Assembly (NCBI GenBank): GCA_010015655.1
Contig: ML976660.1
Span: 496,222-560,221 of the forward strand
Source of the DNA: Bimuria novae-zelandiae CBS 107.79
Taxonomy: Eukaryota > Ascomycota > Dothideomycetes > Pleosporales > Didymosphaeriaceae
Direction: 5' to 3'
Length of the DNA: 64,000 bases
A model generated the notes under the pieces. That model was not told the origin of the DNA. It ran no database searches and saw only the letters and a list, made by a program, of their open reading frames with translations. A program made the translations under genes and the position numbers. This document shows, piece after piece, positions 1-10,864 of this stretch. Positions within the stretch are counted from its first letter, which is position 1. Each line of letters begins with the position of its first letter.

Positions 1-2450
1 GCCAAGGGTTCTCGTGTCGACGAGCGATTGTTCCTGTTACAAGTACAGCGAAAAGGCTAGCAGCGTTACTAGTCGTTACGCCTAGCTTATAGAGTACATA
101 AGACTCGCTAGTAACTTAGGGTAGCTAGAGCTTCGAGACTAAGCTCTAGGACCTTAACGCTATAGCTTTTAACGTAGAGTCTCTGCTCTTAATTAACACG
201 CTTTTAAAATCTTTAAACGTATTAACGCCCTCTTATAGGCTACTAGAGACACTAACGCTATTTTTTAAGCTACGTTAAGTAGGGCTACTACTACTTCCTT
301 AGTTACCTCCTTACCTAGCTCTAACAGCCCTAGGCTCGAATTTAACGCTTAGTTTACTAATAACTTTAACAGCATTAACTAGGTAAGGTTACTATAGTAT
401 ACAAAGCCTCTGCGTACGTAGAGGTTTAAGAAGTCCTCGCTTTATAATCACGGGTATCGCGTCGCTCTCCGGGCAAATATGTAGCGTATATTTTTCGTTT
501 ACTACTATTACTATATACATAAAGTACCTGGTAATTAATTTATTAAAGAGACGACAAGCTCTACATCGTCGGCATGAAACCATGTAGAGCAGAGATGGCC
601 AGGCTATAGGCACTTTCGCCCGGGCAAATAGTTAACTCTATTAGAGTTAGGGCAGCGTACTCTCGCTAGCCTTATAAGCGCTAGCGTTAGCGTGCCGTAG
701 GAGGTGTCTAATGCCCTAAGAAACTTTAATTAATAGCATTTTTAACTTACTCTAGTTAGCTAGCTTACTAAAAATAATTACCTATTGCGCGAAGTAAAAA
801 CGCTGTCCTTTTAAGAGCTCTTACGCACTACTAATCTAGAGGCTAAGCTAGCTACTTTTTAGAGCTATATAACTATTGCTACCTTCCTATTAAGGTTATA
901 CGCAAATTTATAGCCTTATATATAAACTAAGCTCGCTCGCGCCCTTAGCAAAATCTATATTAGCTTTAATAGCTAGTCTATAAAAGGTGGTAAGAGTGCG
1001 TTTTGTAGGCTTATCGCTTACTACGTTAATAGTCGTAGCAAGCTCTACGACCTGCCTCTTGCCCTCCCTTAACTTAGTAGTGCGCATACAGGCGAGAAAG
1101 TTACTATAGTTATTATTAAGACGCTATAGGCCTTTGGTATTAATAGTAGCTTAGTTAGGTACTTTATACTTAATAATACAATAAATAATAATATAGCCCT
1201 TGAGGCGCTAGGCGCCTATTATAGCTTTGCCCTACAGAACTAACGCCTCCGCTACTTACCTTACTCGCTTAACTTAGTAGGGCAAACTGTAATATTTAGA
1301 ACTAATAAAGACGCCTTTAATAATAACACCTTATAGTTTAGACTTAAGGAGAAATACCTACGCGAGTAGCAAGAAAAAGGCCTTATTAGAGTCCTTATAG
1401 ACGTTATACACTTAATATTAACGCCTTAGCAATATAACCTTTTTAATAACTTTTAACGTTTAACACGCAAGATAGGAGAGCCTTTATAGCTCTTTAAACC
1501 TATTAAGCCTGTTATTACTTACTAGAATAGTTACCTTAACTTTATAGAGAGAGCAGTCCTCCTCCACCGCGTAATTAATACTCTTATTAATTATAGGGTA
1601 AAGAAGGCGCTATAGGATAAGTTCTTAGCTCGCGCGCGCGGTAGGGCTCCTATTAATAAAATACTTATAAAAAGCCTCACCGCTACTAATTAGGCTATAA
1701 TTAGTTAGTATATTAAAGTCCTCCAGCCCTTAAAGGAGGCTATAAAGAGACTTAAAGGCCGTGGCAACTCTAGCCATTTTAGTGCAATCTACGAAATATA
1801 CCTTACTTTTAAGTACCTTCTCTCTTACTTTAAGCAGCTTGTTGAGAGCTTTTAAGATATTAATTTTAATAAGCCCGACGCTTTAGAGGACTACTTAAAG
1901 ATTAACGTAACTATAGCCTACTTAAAGCTCTTAAAGTATTATAAGCTCCTTAAAAAGACGCCTGTTTATTACGCCTCTACAGTCCTTCACCCTTACTACA
2001 AGTACTACTTTGTTAACGCATGGACTAGAGAGTACAAAATTTAGCTTAATTAAGCTAATTAGCAATTCTAAGAGCTCTAGGCTATATATAAATTAGAAGA
2101 CGCCTGCCCTATTATCTTTCTTACGTGTAAACAAGTAAAGCGCGTTAGTAATATTAATAACTATGCTAAGTTATACGTTAAGCCTCTAAGAGCTAAAACT
2201 TCTACTCTACTTATTAATAGTACTAACAAGTTTAATTACTAGTAGCATAACGAACTTAGCGTCCCTAAGGATTATGCATACTATATAGATCTTATTAGGT
2301 ATTAGGTATCTCTCCGCGATTAATATCCCTGCCTTTCTTAGTTTGCTATTAATCTCCTCTTAATCCTAGCGTCCTCTTGTTACTGTAAGAGAATGTTTTC
2401 TGAGGTTAGCGATATAATAGAGCCAAAACGTTAAAAAATAAGCCCTTAAA
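1..2450 (+). mobile_element. RIP-degraded hAT transposon (5' end outside window)
   Basis: The plus strand reads, through many TAG/TAA stops, as the C-terminal two thirds of a hAT-family transposase. Around 1,420-2,040 there are the middle blocks (for example VLHPYYKYYFVNAW near 1,990-2,030). Around 2,320-2,410 is the family's C-terminal dimerisation block, readable as YPCLSQFAINLL followed by ASSCYCKRMFSEV, matching the usual pattern of aromatic-P-x-L-S, then A-S-S, then E/K-R-x-F-S. The stops fall where Gln or Trp would be expected, as RIP (CAG to TAG, TGG to TAG) produces. CpA and TpG are almost absent, e.g. none in 121-180. The copy is dead. Its left end lies beyond the window and its right terminal repeat was not located. 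Confidence 0.75.
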
Positions 2451-2635
2451 TGCTCTCCACAATCACGTGCGTACGGAGTTGGCTAAGAGCTGGATACTCT
2501 CCACCCCAGGAGACCCCGGACGGCGAGCTCCCAGTAGAGCTCTCAGAGCTCGAGATGCACGATATCTATCAGGTATCGCAGTGGGATGACCCTGTCTAGC
2601 TTGTGCTGTACACATTTTATCTTAGCGCGATTTTT

Positions 2636-2775
2636 CGATTAATCGATTAATCAATTAATCAATTATCAATCAAAAAGCCTTAAAATTAACCATCAATCAA
2701 TTAATCAGTAACTCGAGGTCCTTGACGATCAATCAAATCAATCTCAGCCCGAATTTTTGATTGATTGATTGTTGG
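2636..2775. repeat. ATTAATC/AATCAATC low-complexity palindromic tract
   Basis: The tract repeats the units ATTAATCG, ATTAATCA and TCAATCAA on both strands, ending with TTGATTGATTGATTG near 2,758-2,772. It lies just beyond the hAT relic and could be part of its terminal or subterminal region, but no matching partner is visible because the left end of that element is outside the window. Confidence 0.5.
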
Positions 2776-3715
2776 CAACTCTGTTACCATGTGCCTAGAG
2801 CACATATGCACCGAGTCGGGAAGTCGAGTCTGAGTTACAGGGCTGCATTTGACATTCGTCCCCACTCGTGGCTCACACTGGCGAAATTCCTCCAATTTCT
2901 TGCAACCACAAGTATACATCCGATAATCCTGTTCGCACATGTTCCTTAAGAGTTTCATTAGCCAACATGCACTTATACTACACATCTTCCTATGGGCTTA
3001 CGCTAGCTTCGAGTCCCGGGGATTTCAGCTGGATATCTTTGTTTTGGTGGTGGGAACTGCAGTTCAGTCAGCACCAGCATGTTCGGTGTAGGCCGGGGCT
3101 TGAATTGACTGAACACACTATGGATTCTTGATTGGAAGCCTGGAAAGTAATGAATTTTAGCAGGTTCGATTGAAAGATGTTGGCTGAAGGATGTGTGGAA
3201 AGAGAGCTGTTGGTTATCCTCAGGTGGAACTCTCTATTTATACTGGAAGAGAGATAAATCTTAAAACAGGCTCGTCTCCCGAAACGCATAAGTGTCATGG
3301 CGATCATCTGCTCCGTTATTAGGAAGCGCCCTCTTCATTCCAGTTTACGGAACAACTTAATAGTTCTATGGCTATGAGGGCTTAATCCCGATATTAAATC
3401 ATGGGCGATTTGATTCGTAGGCTTATTGTTGCGGTGGGCCGAACGGCTGGTGCGCAGTAGAAAAGATTGTGGAATTCTTCTGCTGGAGGGTGTACTATCT
3501 AGAAGCTACCGAGTATGTATGTGTACGAGCGTAAACATCGCTAGTCCCAGATAGGTGTAGCCCTCTCAGAAAGGTGAGTGGCAACTAAGCAAGGGTAGGA
3601 GTAACCATCTCATCGAGTAAGAGCCATTAAACCGTCACATAAACCTATCTTAGTAACAGACCGAACTAGGTCCTCTTAAGAAGGTGTACTAAAATAGATT
3701 AATTAGAAGTCGCGT
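2776..3715. other. Unassigned spacer between hAT and DUF3435 relics
   Basis: Base composition here is ordinary and CpA/TpG are present, so RIP has not touched it. Short open frames exist on both strands but none resembles a known protein or has a convincing start. A tract near 3,177-3,260 with a TATA-like TATTTATA could be LTR-like, but no ends or duplication were found. No gene is supported. Confidence 0.4.
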
Positions 3716-5456
3716 GCGATGTGCGTTAGCGTATAATATTTTTTATAAGTTTTGCTGCTGTAACCTATAGTCTAGTTTTAGTTTATGGTAGGAAGAGCCT
3801 CTGGCAGCGTCTATTAGCTTTAGTATAAAGAACTAAGTTATTTGTAAGGGTCCCTTACTATTAATATTGTCCCTAGAAGCTTGTCGTAGCTGGTAAAGCT
3901 TAACGTTTTCTTTAAATCCTGCAACGCGGCCTAGTCGGACGAAAATTTCCTAATATTTCTAGTAAGGGAACGCTAATAGTAGAAGGGCATAGCTACCCTC
4001 TACCGTGCTTTAAACGTTGTAGAAGAAAGGCTTATTAAGCTTGTCCTCCTTCTATCTAATGCGGAGAATCTTGCGTTCTGCTGGTATCTCAAGATTAAAG
4101 ATTTATTAAATAGTGGAAAAACTATCGTGGAATGCACCCTGCCTAAAGCCAATAGCTAGTAAATGCGACACTATACAGTACGTAGGCAACCCCTCGAGGT
4201 AAATTATAAACTTCTTTCTAAAGGGCAAATAATAAATTAACGAGGCACGATAATCTTTATAGTGTAACCTATAGTGTTCTATCTCTCTCCTTATTCTTAA
4301 CGTGCACTAGGTTTACGTTCGCTATAAGAATACTTTATCTATAATCCGTGAGACTAGGGACCTTTATAAGTAACACATCCTTAAAGCAGAGCGCTTTATT
4401 ACTTCCTTTATTACTTATACTCTTAACAAGCGCTCCTGGTCGTATAGTAGTAGCTATACTTAAGAGGAGGAGGGCCAAAATCTGCACGCGAATAAAGCCG
4501 TGCAATAGCTTTTTATTATCTACCTAAAGAGCATGCAGGATAGCAAAGAGGTCCTAGACATACATAGCTAGCTTGCCCTTCTTCGACCTGTCTAGTTAGA
4601 GCTCTGGTAACCACTGTATTAGGTTAGGAATTAATTACTAATTAGGGGATTATAGGGCCTAACGAACTCTGCGCACATCTTTAAGGACCTTATTAGCTAT
4701 TATATAGCTTATAACTTAATTATAATATATACTAATCCGTTTTTAATAAGCTTTAATTACACTTTCCTTCTTAATTCGGGAATGCTTTGTTCGCTATTCT
4801 AGATACGTCTTAAATACGGCTAGGTCGCATTTGCGTAGCTGGGCCTCTAGAGACAGCCCTGTCACTTCCTAGACTATAAGGCAGTATCTAAGTATTGTTA
4901 GTCTAAGTTATGTAAATAACCTCTATAATACTTGCCTTTTCTAGAATTAGCTTTCCGTCTTCTATAGTTCTGTTATTCTATTAGAGTGTCTTAGTCTTGC
5001 TGGATCTTGCTTCTAATAGTAGGCTATTCTCTCTAGTATCGTAGCTACTTTAGAACCTGGTGAATCCTGCTCTCTATCCCGTTCTATATCTAAGCTAATA
5101 CCGCTGTCTCTGTAACTGTCAGTTTCTGCGTCTGCTAGTAATCCAGCATCCGTGTCTAAGGTTAAGTGTGTGACTAGTTCGAGATCTTCCTCGCAGACGA
5201 AGCTAGAGCTATAGTCTAATAAGGGTGTTATAGGGGGTGACGGGTTTTTATAGATTAGCACGGCGATTAAGGTAGGAGGATTGTTACGGCATCGTCTCTT
5301 CGTTCTACTTGTAGCGATGGTAGAGACGGCTGCAGGCACGGCGCGGGAGGTGCCAAGTCTACGGCTGCGTCGAGCCATCGTCGCCGTGTCGCGAGCAGGT
5401 CGGCGAGGTCGAGGAAGGCGGCTGGATGCGCGAGGTATGCGTTGCAATGGTTGCAA
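3716..5456 (-). pseudogene. DUF3435 tyrosine recombinase relic (Starship-captain family), RIP-inactivated
   Basis: The minus strand gives an almost continuous DUF3435 protein interrupted by stops that stand mainly for Gln or Trp. In order: a Ser/Arg-rich N-terminus (open from 5,456 to 5,013); KTYLE and RIKKESVIKAY; DLFAILHAL; HGFIRVQILALLLL followed by RPGALV; ALCFKDVLLIKV; IFNLEIPAER; KPFFYNV and STVEG; then VRLGRVAGFKENVKLYQLRQ, where the R-L-R segment holds an expected catalytic arginine; and finally ASRDNIN. This order is that of DUF3435 proteins, which as tyrosine recombinases are the captains that move Starship elements. The His-x-x-Arg/Tyr end of the active site is not clearly readable, so the 3' end is eroded. 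In a Starship the captain sits at the 5' end pointing inward, so here the element would extend towards position 1 and beyond. DUF3435 genes also occur as dispersed remnants, so a whole Starship is not shown. Confidence 0.8.
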
Positions 5457-5732
5457 TGGTTGGATCTGTAGGGGGAGGAGGCCTGGTAGGAGGGTGATTT
5501 ATAGGGTTGTTCTAACAGAGGCCTGCGGAGCAGAAAGTGGAGGGTCATCGTGCCTAATGGTAGTCTAGCAGCGTCGCTCGCGGCGGCGCTTGCCCTCGAG
5601 CACGGTGATGAGGGGAGGTAAGCCTGGCAAGGCGTGGGTAGCCAACGCGCTGCGCGCCGACGATCCCTGTCCAGGCACCGTCCAAGCGGCCAGGGTTATC
5701 GTTAAAGCAGCGAGCCTTTGGGGGTTAAGCGA

Positions 5733-5791
5733 GGTGGAAACGCCGCCAAAAGCGGCGGCAAACTACCTCCAAAAATGGATGCTTTTCCACC
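5733..5791. repeat. Nested GC-rich hairpin upstream of the DUF3435 relic
   Basis: An outer pair GGTGGAAA (5,733-5,740) and TTTCCACC (5,784-5,791) encloses an inner pair GCCGCC (5,742-5,747) and GGCGGC (5,754-5,759). It stands in a GC-rich island (about 5,260-5,770) about 280 bp upstream of the first open codons of the DUF3435 relic. It could be a recombinase-end structure, but that is inference. Confidence 0.5.
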
Positions 5792-5998
5792 ACCACTTGT
5801 ATATTTATAGTTATATTAATCTACTATATGTTGCCATTTATAACTATTTCAGTTTCCTTCTTTATAAAGAAGCTATTGTTATTAAACTTATAGGTAAAAA
5901 TCTACCTTAGTAGGAGTAGGCGCTCTCTTAATAGGTTATTTAAAACTTTTTTTAGGTTCCTGTTTTTAATAGCCTTATAATCTCTTTATTAGTAGTTG

Positions 5999-6230
5999 TG
6001 ACGCTTAGTTAACAACGATTAGGGAGCTCGTAAACAAAGTCTATTTAAGGAGAGGAAGGTCTACTAAGACGCTTAGCTATTTATATTTTTAGGCGGATTA
6101 CGTGCTTAGTTACTTAGCTATTTAGCTTAACCTTAGCTAGCATAGTAAGCTCTAGTAAGGCACTAGTAAGCTTTTTATAATATATCCCCTAGCTTTTAAA
6201 ACGTAGTAAGATAAGCTAAATAGTAATTTA
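5999..6230 (+). repeat. Diverged direct repeat, copy A (longer)
   Basis: It shares blocks with the segment at 7,629-7,795: TTAGTTAACAACGATTAG versus TTAGTTAATAATAATTAG, GAGCTCGTAAACAAAGTC versus GAGCTCGTAAATAAAGTC, and TAGCTTAACC...AGTAAGCTCTA. Differences are mostly C/T or G/A, as RIP makes. This copy has about 80 extra bases. Confidence 0.6.
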
Positions 6231-7628
6231 AAGTATAAAAGATAGTAAACTTGCGCGTAGAGCTTAAAAAGCGTCTAGCTTACATCTTTAGCTTTCTAAG
6301 TAATTATTCTAGATAGCTAGTTTATATCGAGTTTTATAAAGAAAGGTAGGAAAATAAGAGTAGCATACTTTTAATATAAAGCTTTAATAAATATTTAAAG
6401 ATAGCTATTTACTTACAACGTGACCCGCCCGGGTACCTACGTATATATATATATAAAAATAGGTAGCTATAGGATTATAGCGTCTAGCTAGTAAAGGCTT
6501 ATTTACCTATGGGCTTACTATACTTTATACTATAATATTTTTTTAAAATTACTAAAACGTTTTCTATAGACCACTTTTGGTTAGGCTTAGCTAATAATAC
6601 TTTTTACTAATTTTTTTTTTAATTTAGCTCTTAATTTTACTAATCTCCTTACTTATAGGCTTATTATAGAGCTTATACGATACTTCTCCCTAAAGCGCAT
6701 ACTATAGGTAGTTACACTTTATAAGTTCCTATTAATACTAGCTATTTACTCTATATAGGTACTTATAGTTTGTATAGGAGTACGCCCTTTAAGCGTAGCG
6801 TATATACCTACGTGCTTAGTTATTTAGCTAAGCTACGTAAGCTAGCGAGCATATTCCTCTAAAGATAGAGCTACTATTACGCCTAGTTATAATAGGTTAT
6901 TAAGCTCTCTCTAAGCCTACTTATAGCTATACTAAAATACTAAGCGCAGGAAATTCTTTATAAGTAGTATAGCTTCTCTTTATAAAAAATTTAAAAGTAT
7001 AGTATTAGCCAGTGCGAGGTTCTATTTGGAAAGCTATTTAATTATATCTATTATTCTACTACTTTATAGACGTAGGATAACCTCTTTGCATGTATATTAT
7101 ACCTGCTCCTTCTAATTATTATTACTTAGGTAAAAATTATACTTTAATTTTCTTAGCAGCGTCTATAGCGTTTACTAATTACCTAACTATAGTATTATAA
7201 GCTCTAGCATTTATAGATTAAATATAGTATAAACCTAGTTCTAAAGTACCTAAAACTTTATTAAAAGCTAAGTATAAGTAGTAGTCTCTAGCCTATAGCG
7301 CTTAAGCTATTATATATAGGTCTTGCCTCTAGTATTTAGGTTTAATAGCTCTACAGCCCAGTCCTGTATATTTATTTACTTAAAAGTTTTAAGGTTAATA
7401 TAATTTTATATCTCTTAAGCCTTTACGTGATACTTAAGCTATGCGTGCTAACGTAAGAATAAGTTATAATTTATAAGTTAGTTACTTACTAAAAGCTTTA
7501 TAGTAATCATCGTATAGTCTAGCTTTATTATAAGATGTAAGGTGTCGGGACGTAAGCGTGTAGATAATAAGAAGTAAAGAATAGTTACCACTATAATTAT
7601 TAATTAGTATAAATTAAATATATTATAT

Positions 7629-7795
7629 AGCACTTAGTTAATAATAATTAGCGAGCTCGTAAATAAAGTCTATTTAAAAAGAAAAATTCTAATTAGCTTA
7701 ACCCTAGCTAGTATAGTAAGCTCTACCAAGGTGCTAGTAAGCTTCCTATAATAGTAGTATTAATAAACAGCTCCCTAAGCTTTTGTAAAATAAGC
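7629..7795 (+). repeat. Diverged direct repeat, copy B (shorter)
   Basis: This is the partner of the repeat at 5,999-6,230, in the same orientation and about 1.6 kb away, lacking an 80-bp internal block. The two could be long terminal repeats or duplicated internal fragments of one retroelement; neither TG...CA ends nor a target duplication is visible. Confidence 0.55.
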
Positions 7796-9904
7796 TATTT
7801 CTATACTATAAGTAAAGGAGGGAGCTTGCCTATGCGGAGGCAAGCTTCGAATTTTAGTTTTATTATCTTAGTAAGCAGGATAACCTATACTATAGCATTA
7901 ATTATAGTAAGCTTTTTTTAAGCTCCCTAGTCTTTTATAATACTAGGGAGAAAGGACTATAAAAAATACATTAATAACGTATTTAAGTAGTTAATTACTG
8001 GACTATTAATTAATAAAAATATATTATAATTTGCTATAATTATTAGGATCTTAGTAATGCTATTTATAACTTAAACGCGTAGCAGGCCCCTATTCCTGGT
8101 ACTTATATTATTTTTATGTAAAGTATAATAGTTCCATTTTATTTAATACTTTAGAGTCTTGGATACCGCTTTAAGAGGTATCTATAGAGCTTATTAGCTT
8201 TTATTATTACCTTATTTACCATAATTCTAGTAGGCCTGCACTGCTTATAAAGTGCACTTTTTATAGACTACTAGTATACTTATTATCGTGCTAATATATA
8301 GGAGCAGGCGTATATTTTAGTGTTATAAAGCCTAAGTAATGTGGACACTGCGTATAAATTCTTAGCTACTTATTAGCCTAGCTACTAGCTTATACGCCTT
8401 TTACCTAGTTAGTTAAGCTTTACTTTAGTAGGCTATTCTAAAATTTACTTTTTTAAGTAAAATAAAACAAAGAACTATAAAAAACCGATACAAGTAAGTA
8501 CCTATAATTAGAGCTATAGTGCTAGTAACGCCTACTAGGGCTAAAAACACGATTATAACACGTGCTGCTTAACTTATCCTTAAAAGTGCTATAGATATAT
8601 TTTAGGTAGCTCTTACACATAATTCTCTTATAACTATAATAAGCTTATACAAGATAAATTTTCTTAAAAATAGTTTTATTAGGCTCGCCGCGCGAGGGAG
8701 TAGTAGCAAAAGTAGGCTTAGGGTTAGGCTTTATCTTACTTTTACGCTTAGGCTTAGTCTTGCTCTTAGGCTTAGGCGCAGGCGCATGCTTGAATAGTTT
8801 CTTTTTATATAGATAAACGCGATTAGTAGGCGTAACTAGAAGCTTTTAAAGTAGTTAACGTTTCTTTGCGGAGCGTGTAAGAGGGGTAAAATTTTTAAAA
8901 TAATAAGGTAAAGAGGCTATAAAAATTATTAGTAAAGCAACTAAAAATAAACAAATTACGTGATAGGAAGCTTAAGAGCTTAAAAACGTAAAAGGCGTAA
9001 GTGCTAATTACTTATAATAGTATAACGCTTTAGATATAAAGTAATTTAAGAACTTATTATTGTAATAGCTAAGTAGGACTTACTTTAAATATAGGAAAAA
9101 GGAATTTAGAGACGCGTATGAGCTTTAAAAATAAATAGTTAAGTAACATAACAGTTCATTATATAGCTTAAAGAAGACAAATAATAAAGTGGTTAAATTT
9201 TATTTCTTTTAAGTGCGAGTGCAGGTCGTACGTACGAGCTAATACTATATATAAGATTCTCACTATTGCCTAGTAGCACGCTACTTCCCTTTAATTAAAT
9301 AGCGCTAGTTCATTATAATATTACGCTTAATTACAAGATAAGCTTGACTAAGATCTATAATTCCGCTAAAGGATAGCGTAACAGCTTATAGTTAACATCT
9401 AAAAGCTTATTAAGCTAGGAAGTGTATTAAAGAAATTATTCCTTATTAGTATCTTAATTAGAAGAATTAGTTAGAGCAAGCAAACGTAATATTAAATACT
9501 TAATATAAATACTACTCTTATAGTAATTTTTTATAAATTACTAATTATTTAATTCAATCTCCGAACTATACACTATTCAGCTCGTTTTATTCTCCATGTC
9601 TACTTTAAAACATTATTTATAATAGCTATAATCTAATTATATTTAGCCTTATTTTTAGGGAAATTCTTAACATTAATGCATAAGTACTGTATAAGGTAAC
9701 TAGGTACTAGTAATGGATTAAATATTCCCAGTACTAGGATTTGCCTTAGATATACTTAATAACAGATAACGTAGATTTATATAAATCTTTTATAAGTACC
9801 TTTTATACTCCTCTAGTAGTACTTGCGACATAATAACTAGTAGGTCTTAGTATAGTTAGGATATATAATAGATTCCAGTTATAAACTTCTTAGGTAAGAC
9901 ACGT

Positions 9905-10342
9905 ACGTGTTCGGCAAGCGAGTGGATCAGGCAAGTAAGCGGATCACTCTATTTTACTAGTAAAACCGTGATTTTTACACCCCTGTTAAGGCTCTTAATA
10001 CATAATAGAAAAATTTATAAAGTTATGTAGCTAGCTACACCAATATAAATAATTTATATATTTAAAATTATTAAGCTCTAGCTTAAAGAAACTGGACGTT
10101 ATTTAAGAATTACTATATTATAGGGGTATTTTAGTCCCCATACGCCATATTTTAATAACTACATGTATTAGAACTATAGAAATTTAGTATAGTTATTCTT
10201 ACACATATAATATAACTATATTAAAAATTTAGAATTTATTATTAAGTATTAAGAGCCTTAACAGGGGTGTAAAAATCACGGTTTTACTAGTAAAATAGAG
10301 TGATCCGTTTACTTGCCTGATCCACTCGCTTGCCGAACACGT
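9905..10342. mobile_element. Fold-back/MITE-like element with ~100-bp terminal inverted repeats
   Basis: The left arm starts ACGTGTTCGGCAAGCGAG at 9,905 and runs to about 10,004. The right arm (about 10,243-10,342) is its near-perfect reverse complement, including the shared block GGTTTTACTAGTAAAA. The 240-bp centre is AT-rich and non-coding. TA follows the right end; the left flank reads GT, so the duplication is not clean. The arms carry two copies of a GCGAG/AAGCGGATCA-type motif, like the ends of the Fot1-like element at 10,865, so that family could have supplied the transposase. The arms retain CpA and TpG, so RIP is light. Confidence 0.8.
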
Positions 10343-10344
10343 TA

Positions 10345-10430
10345 ACGTACTTTATAAGCGAGCTGATTACACAAGCGAGCTAATTACTTTACTAAGACTC
10401 TACTACTTATACTATTAATAACAGTATAAC
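10345..10430 (+). mobile_element. Left-end fragment of a Fot1-like element
   Basis: After TA at 10,343-10,344 the sequence reads ACGTACTTTATAAGCGAGCT and then a second AAGCGAGCTAATTACT, closely matching the terminal repeat of the complete element that begins at 10,865. No matching right end was found, so this is a truncated relative. Confidence 0.55.
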
Positions 10431-10479
10431 GCGATGCCTCAATTACATTATTAGTTACTAAAATAATAATAAGAGTAAG

Positions 10480-10715
10480 TGTGAGGACGGGCACTGGCTC
10501 CTGCGTCGAAAGAGTAGATAAAGTAAGTTGGCTCTATTTCAGCTACACTAAGATAAGGAGACTATAGGTATATAGGCCTGCTGCGCTTTTGTGCGCTGCC
10601 GCTTGGCACGGAATAACCCTTTAGATTCCCTCCACACGGGCCGCCCCCCTGAGGCGTAAGGCAGTCGCGCTTAGGCGCGAGGTCATGTGATCTACCAGTG
10701 TACTGGGCCGTCACA
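10480..10715. mobile_element. Solo LTR of a retrotransposon with 5-bp target duplication
   Basis: The 236-bp unit begins TGTGAGGAC and ends CCGTCACA, so it has the TG...CA ends and short TGTGA/TCACA inverted termini of an LTR. It is bounded by GTAAG at 10,475-10,479 and again at 10,716-10,720, the 5-bp duplication made by retroviral-type integrases. It is GC-rich and keeps CpA and TpG inside RIP-burned DNA, consistent with a short single copy escaping RIP. The internal region has been lost, presumably by LTR-LTR recombination. The superfamily cannot be told. Confidence 0.8.
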
Positions 10716-10864
10716 GTAAGGGATTTTTAAAACTTAGACACTATAAGGGCAGGTTACTATAATACTATAGTTATAAGAGTTCTTCTAAAGTTAGTAAAGT
10801 AAGAAAATGAAGTCAAGTAAGAAAATTAAGTAAAGTAAAGGTATAATAGGCGCGAAAAGCTATA

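Larger units (their letters stand above)
5800..9904. other. RIP-degraded AT-rich DNA, transposon family unresolved
   Basis: The stretch is very AT-rich, poor in CpA/TpG and has stops in all frames. It contains the direct repeat pair annotated separately. On the minus strand near 8,690-8,790 it contains a run coding for alternating Lys/Pro (PKPKSKTKPKRKSK), a basic tail such as ends some transposon proteins. I could not assign any part to a family. No live gene is supported. Confidence 0.5.

Noticed and set aside
5267..5568. Plus- and minus-strand frames in the GC-rich island
   Set aside because: They overlap the N-terminal part of the DUF3435 relic in other frames and have no independent features.
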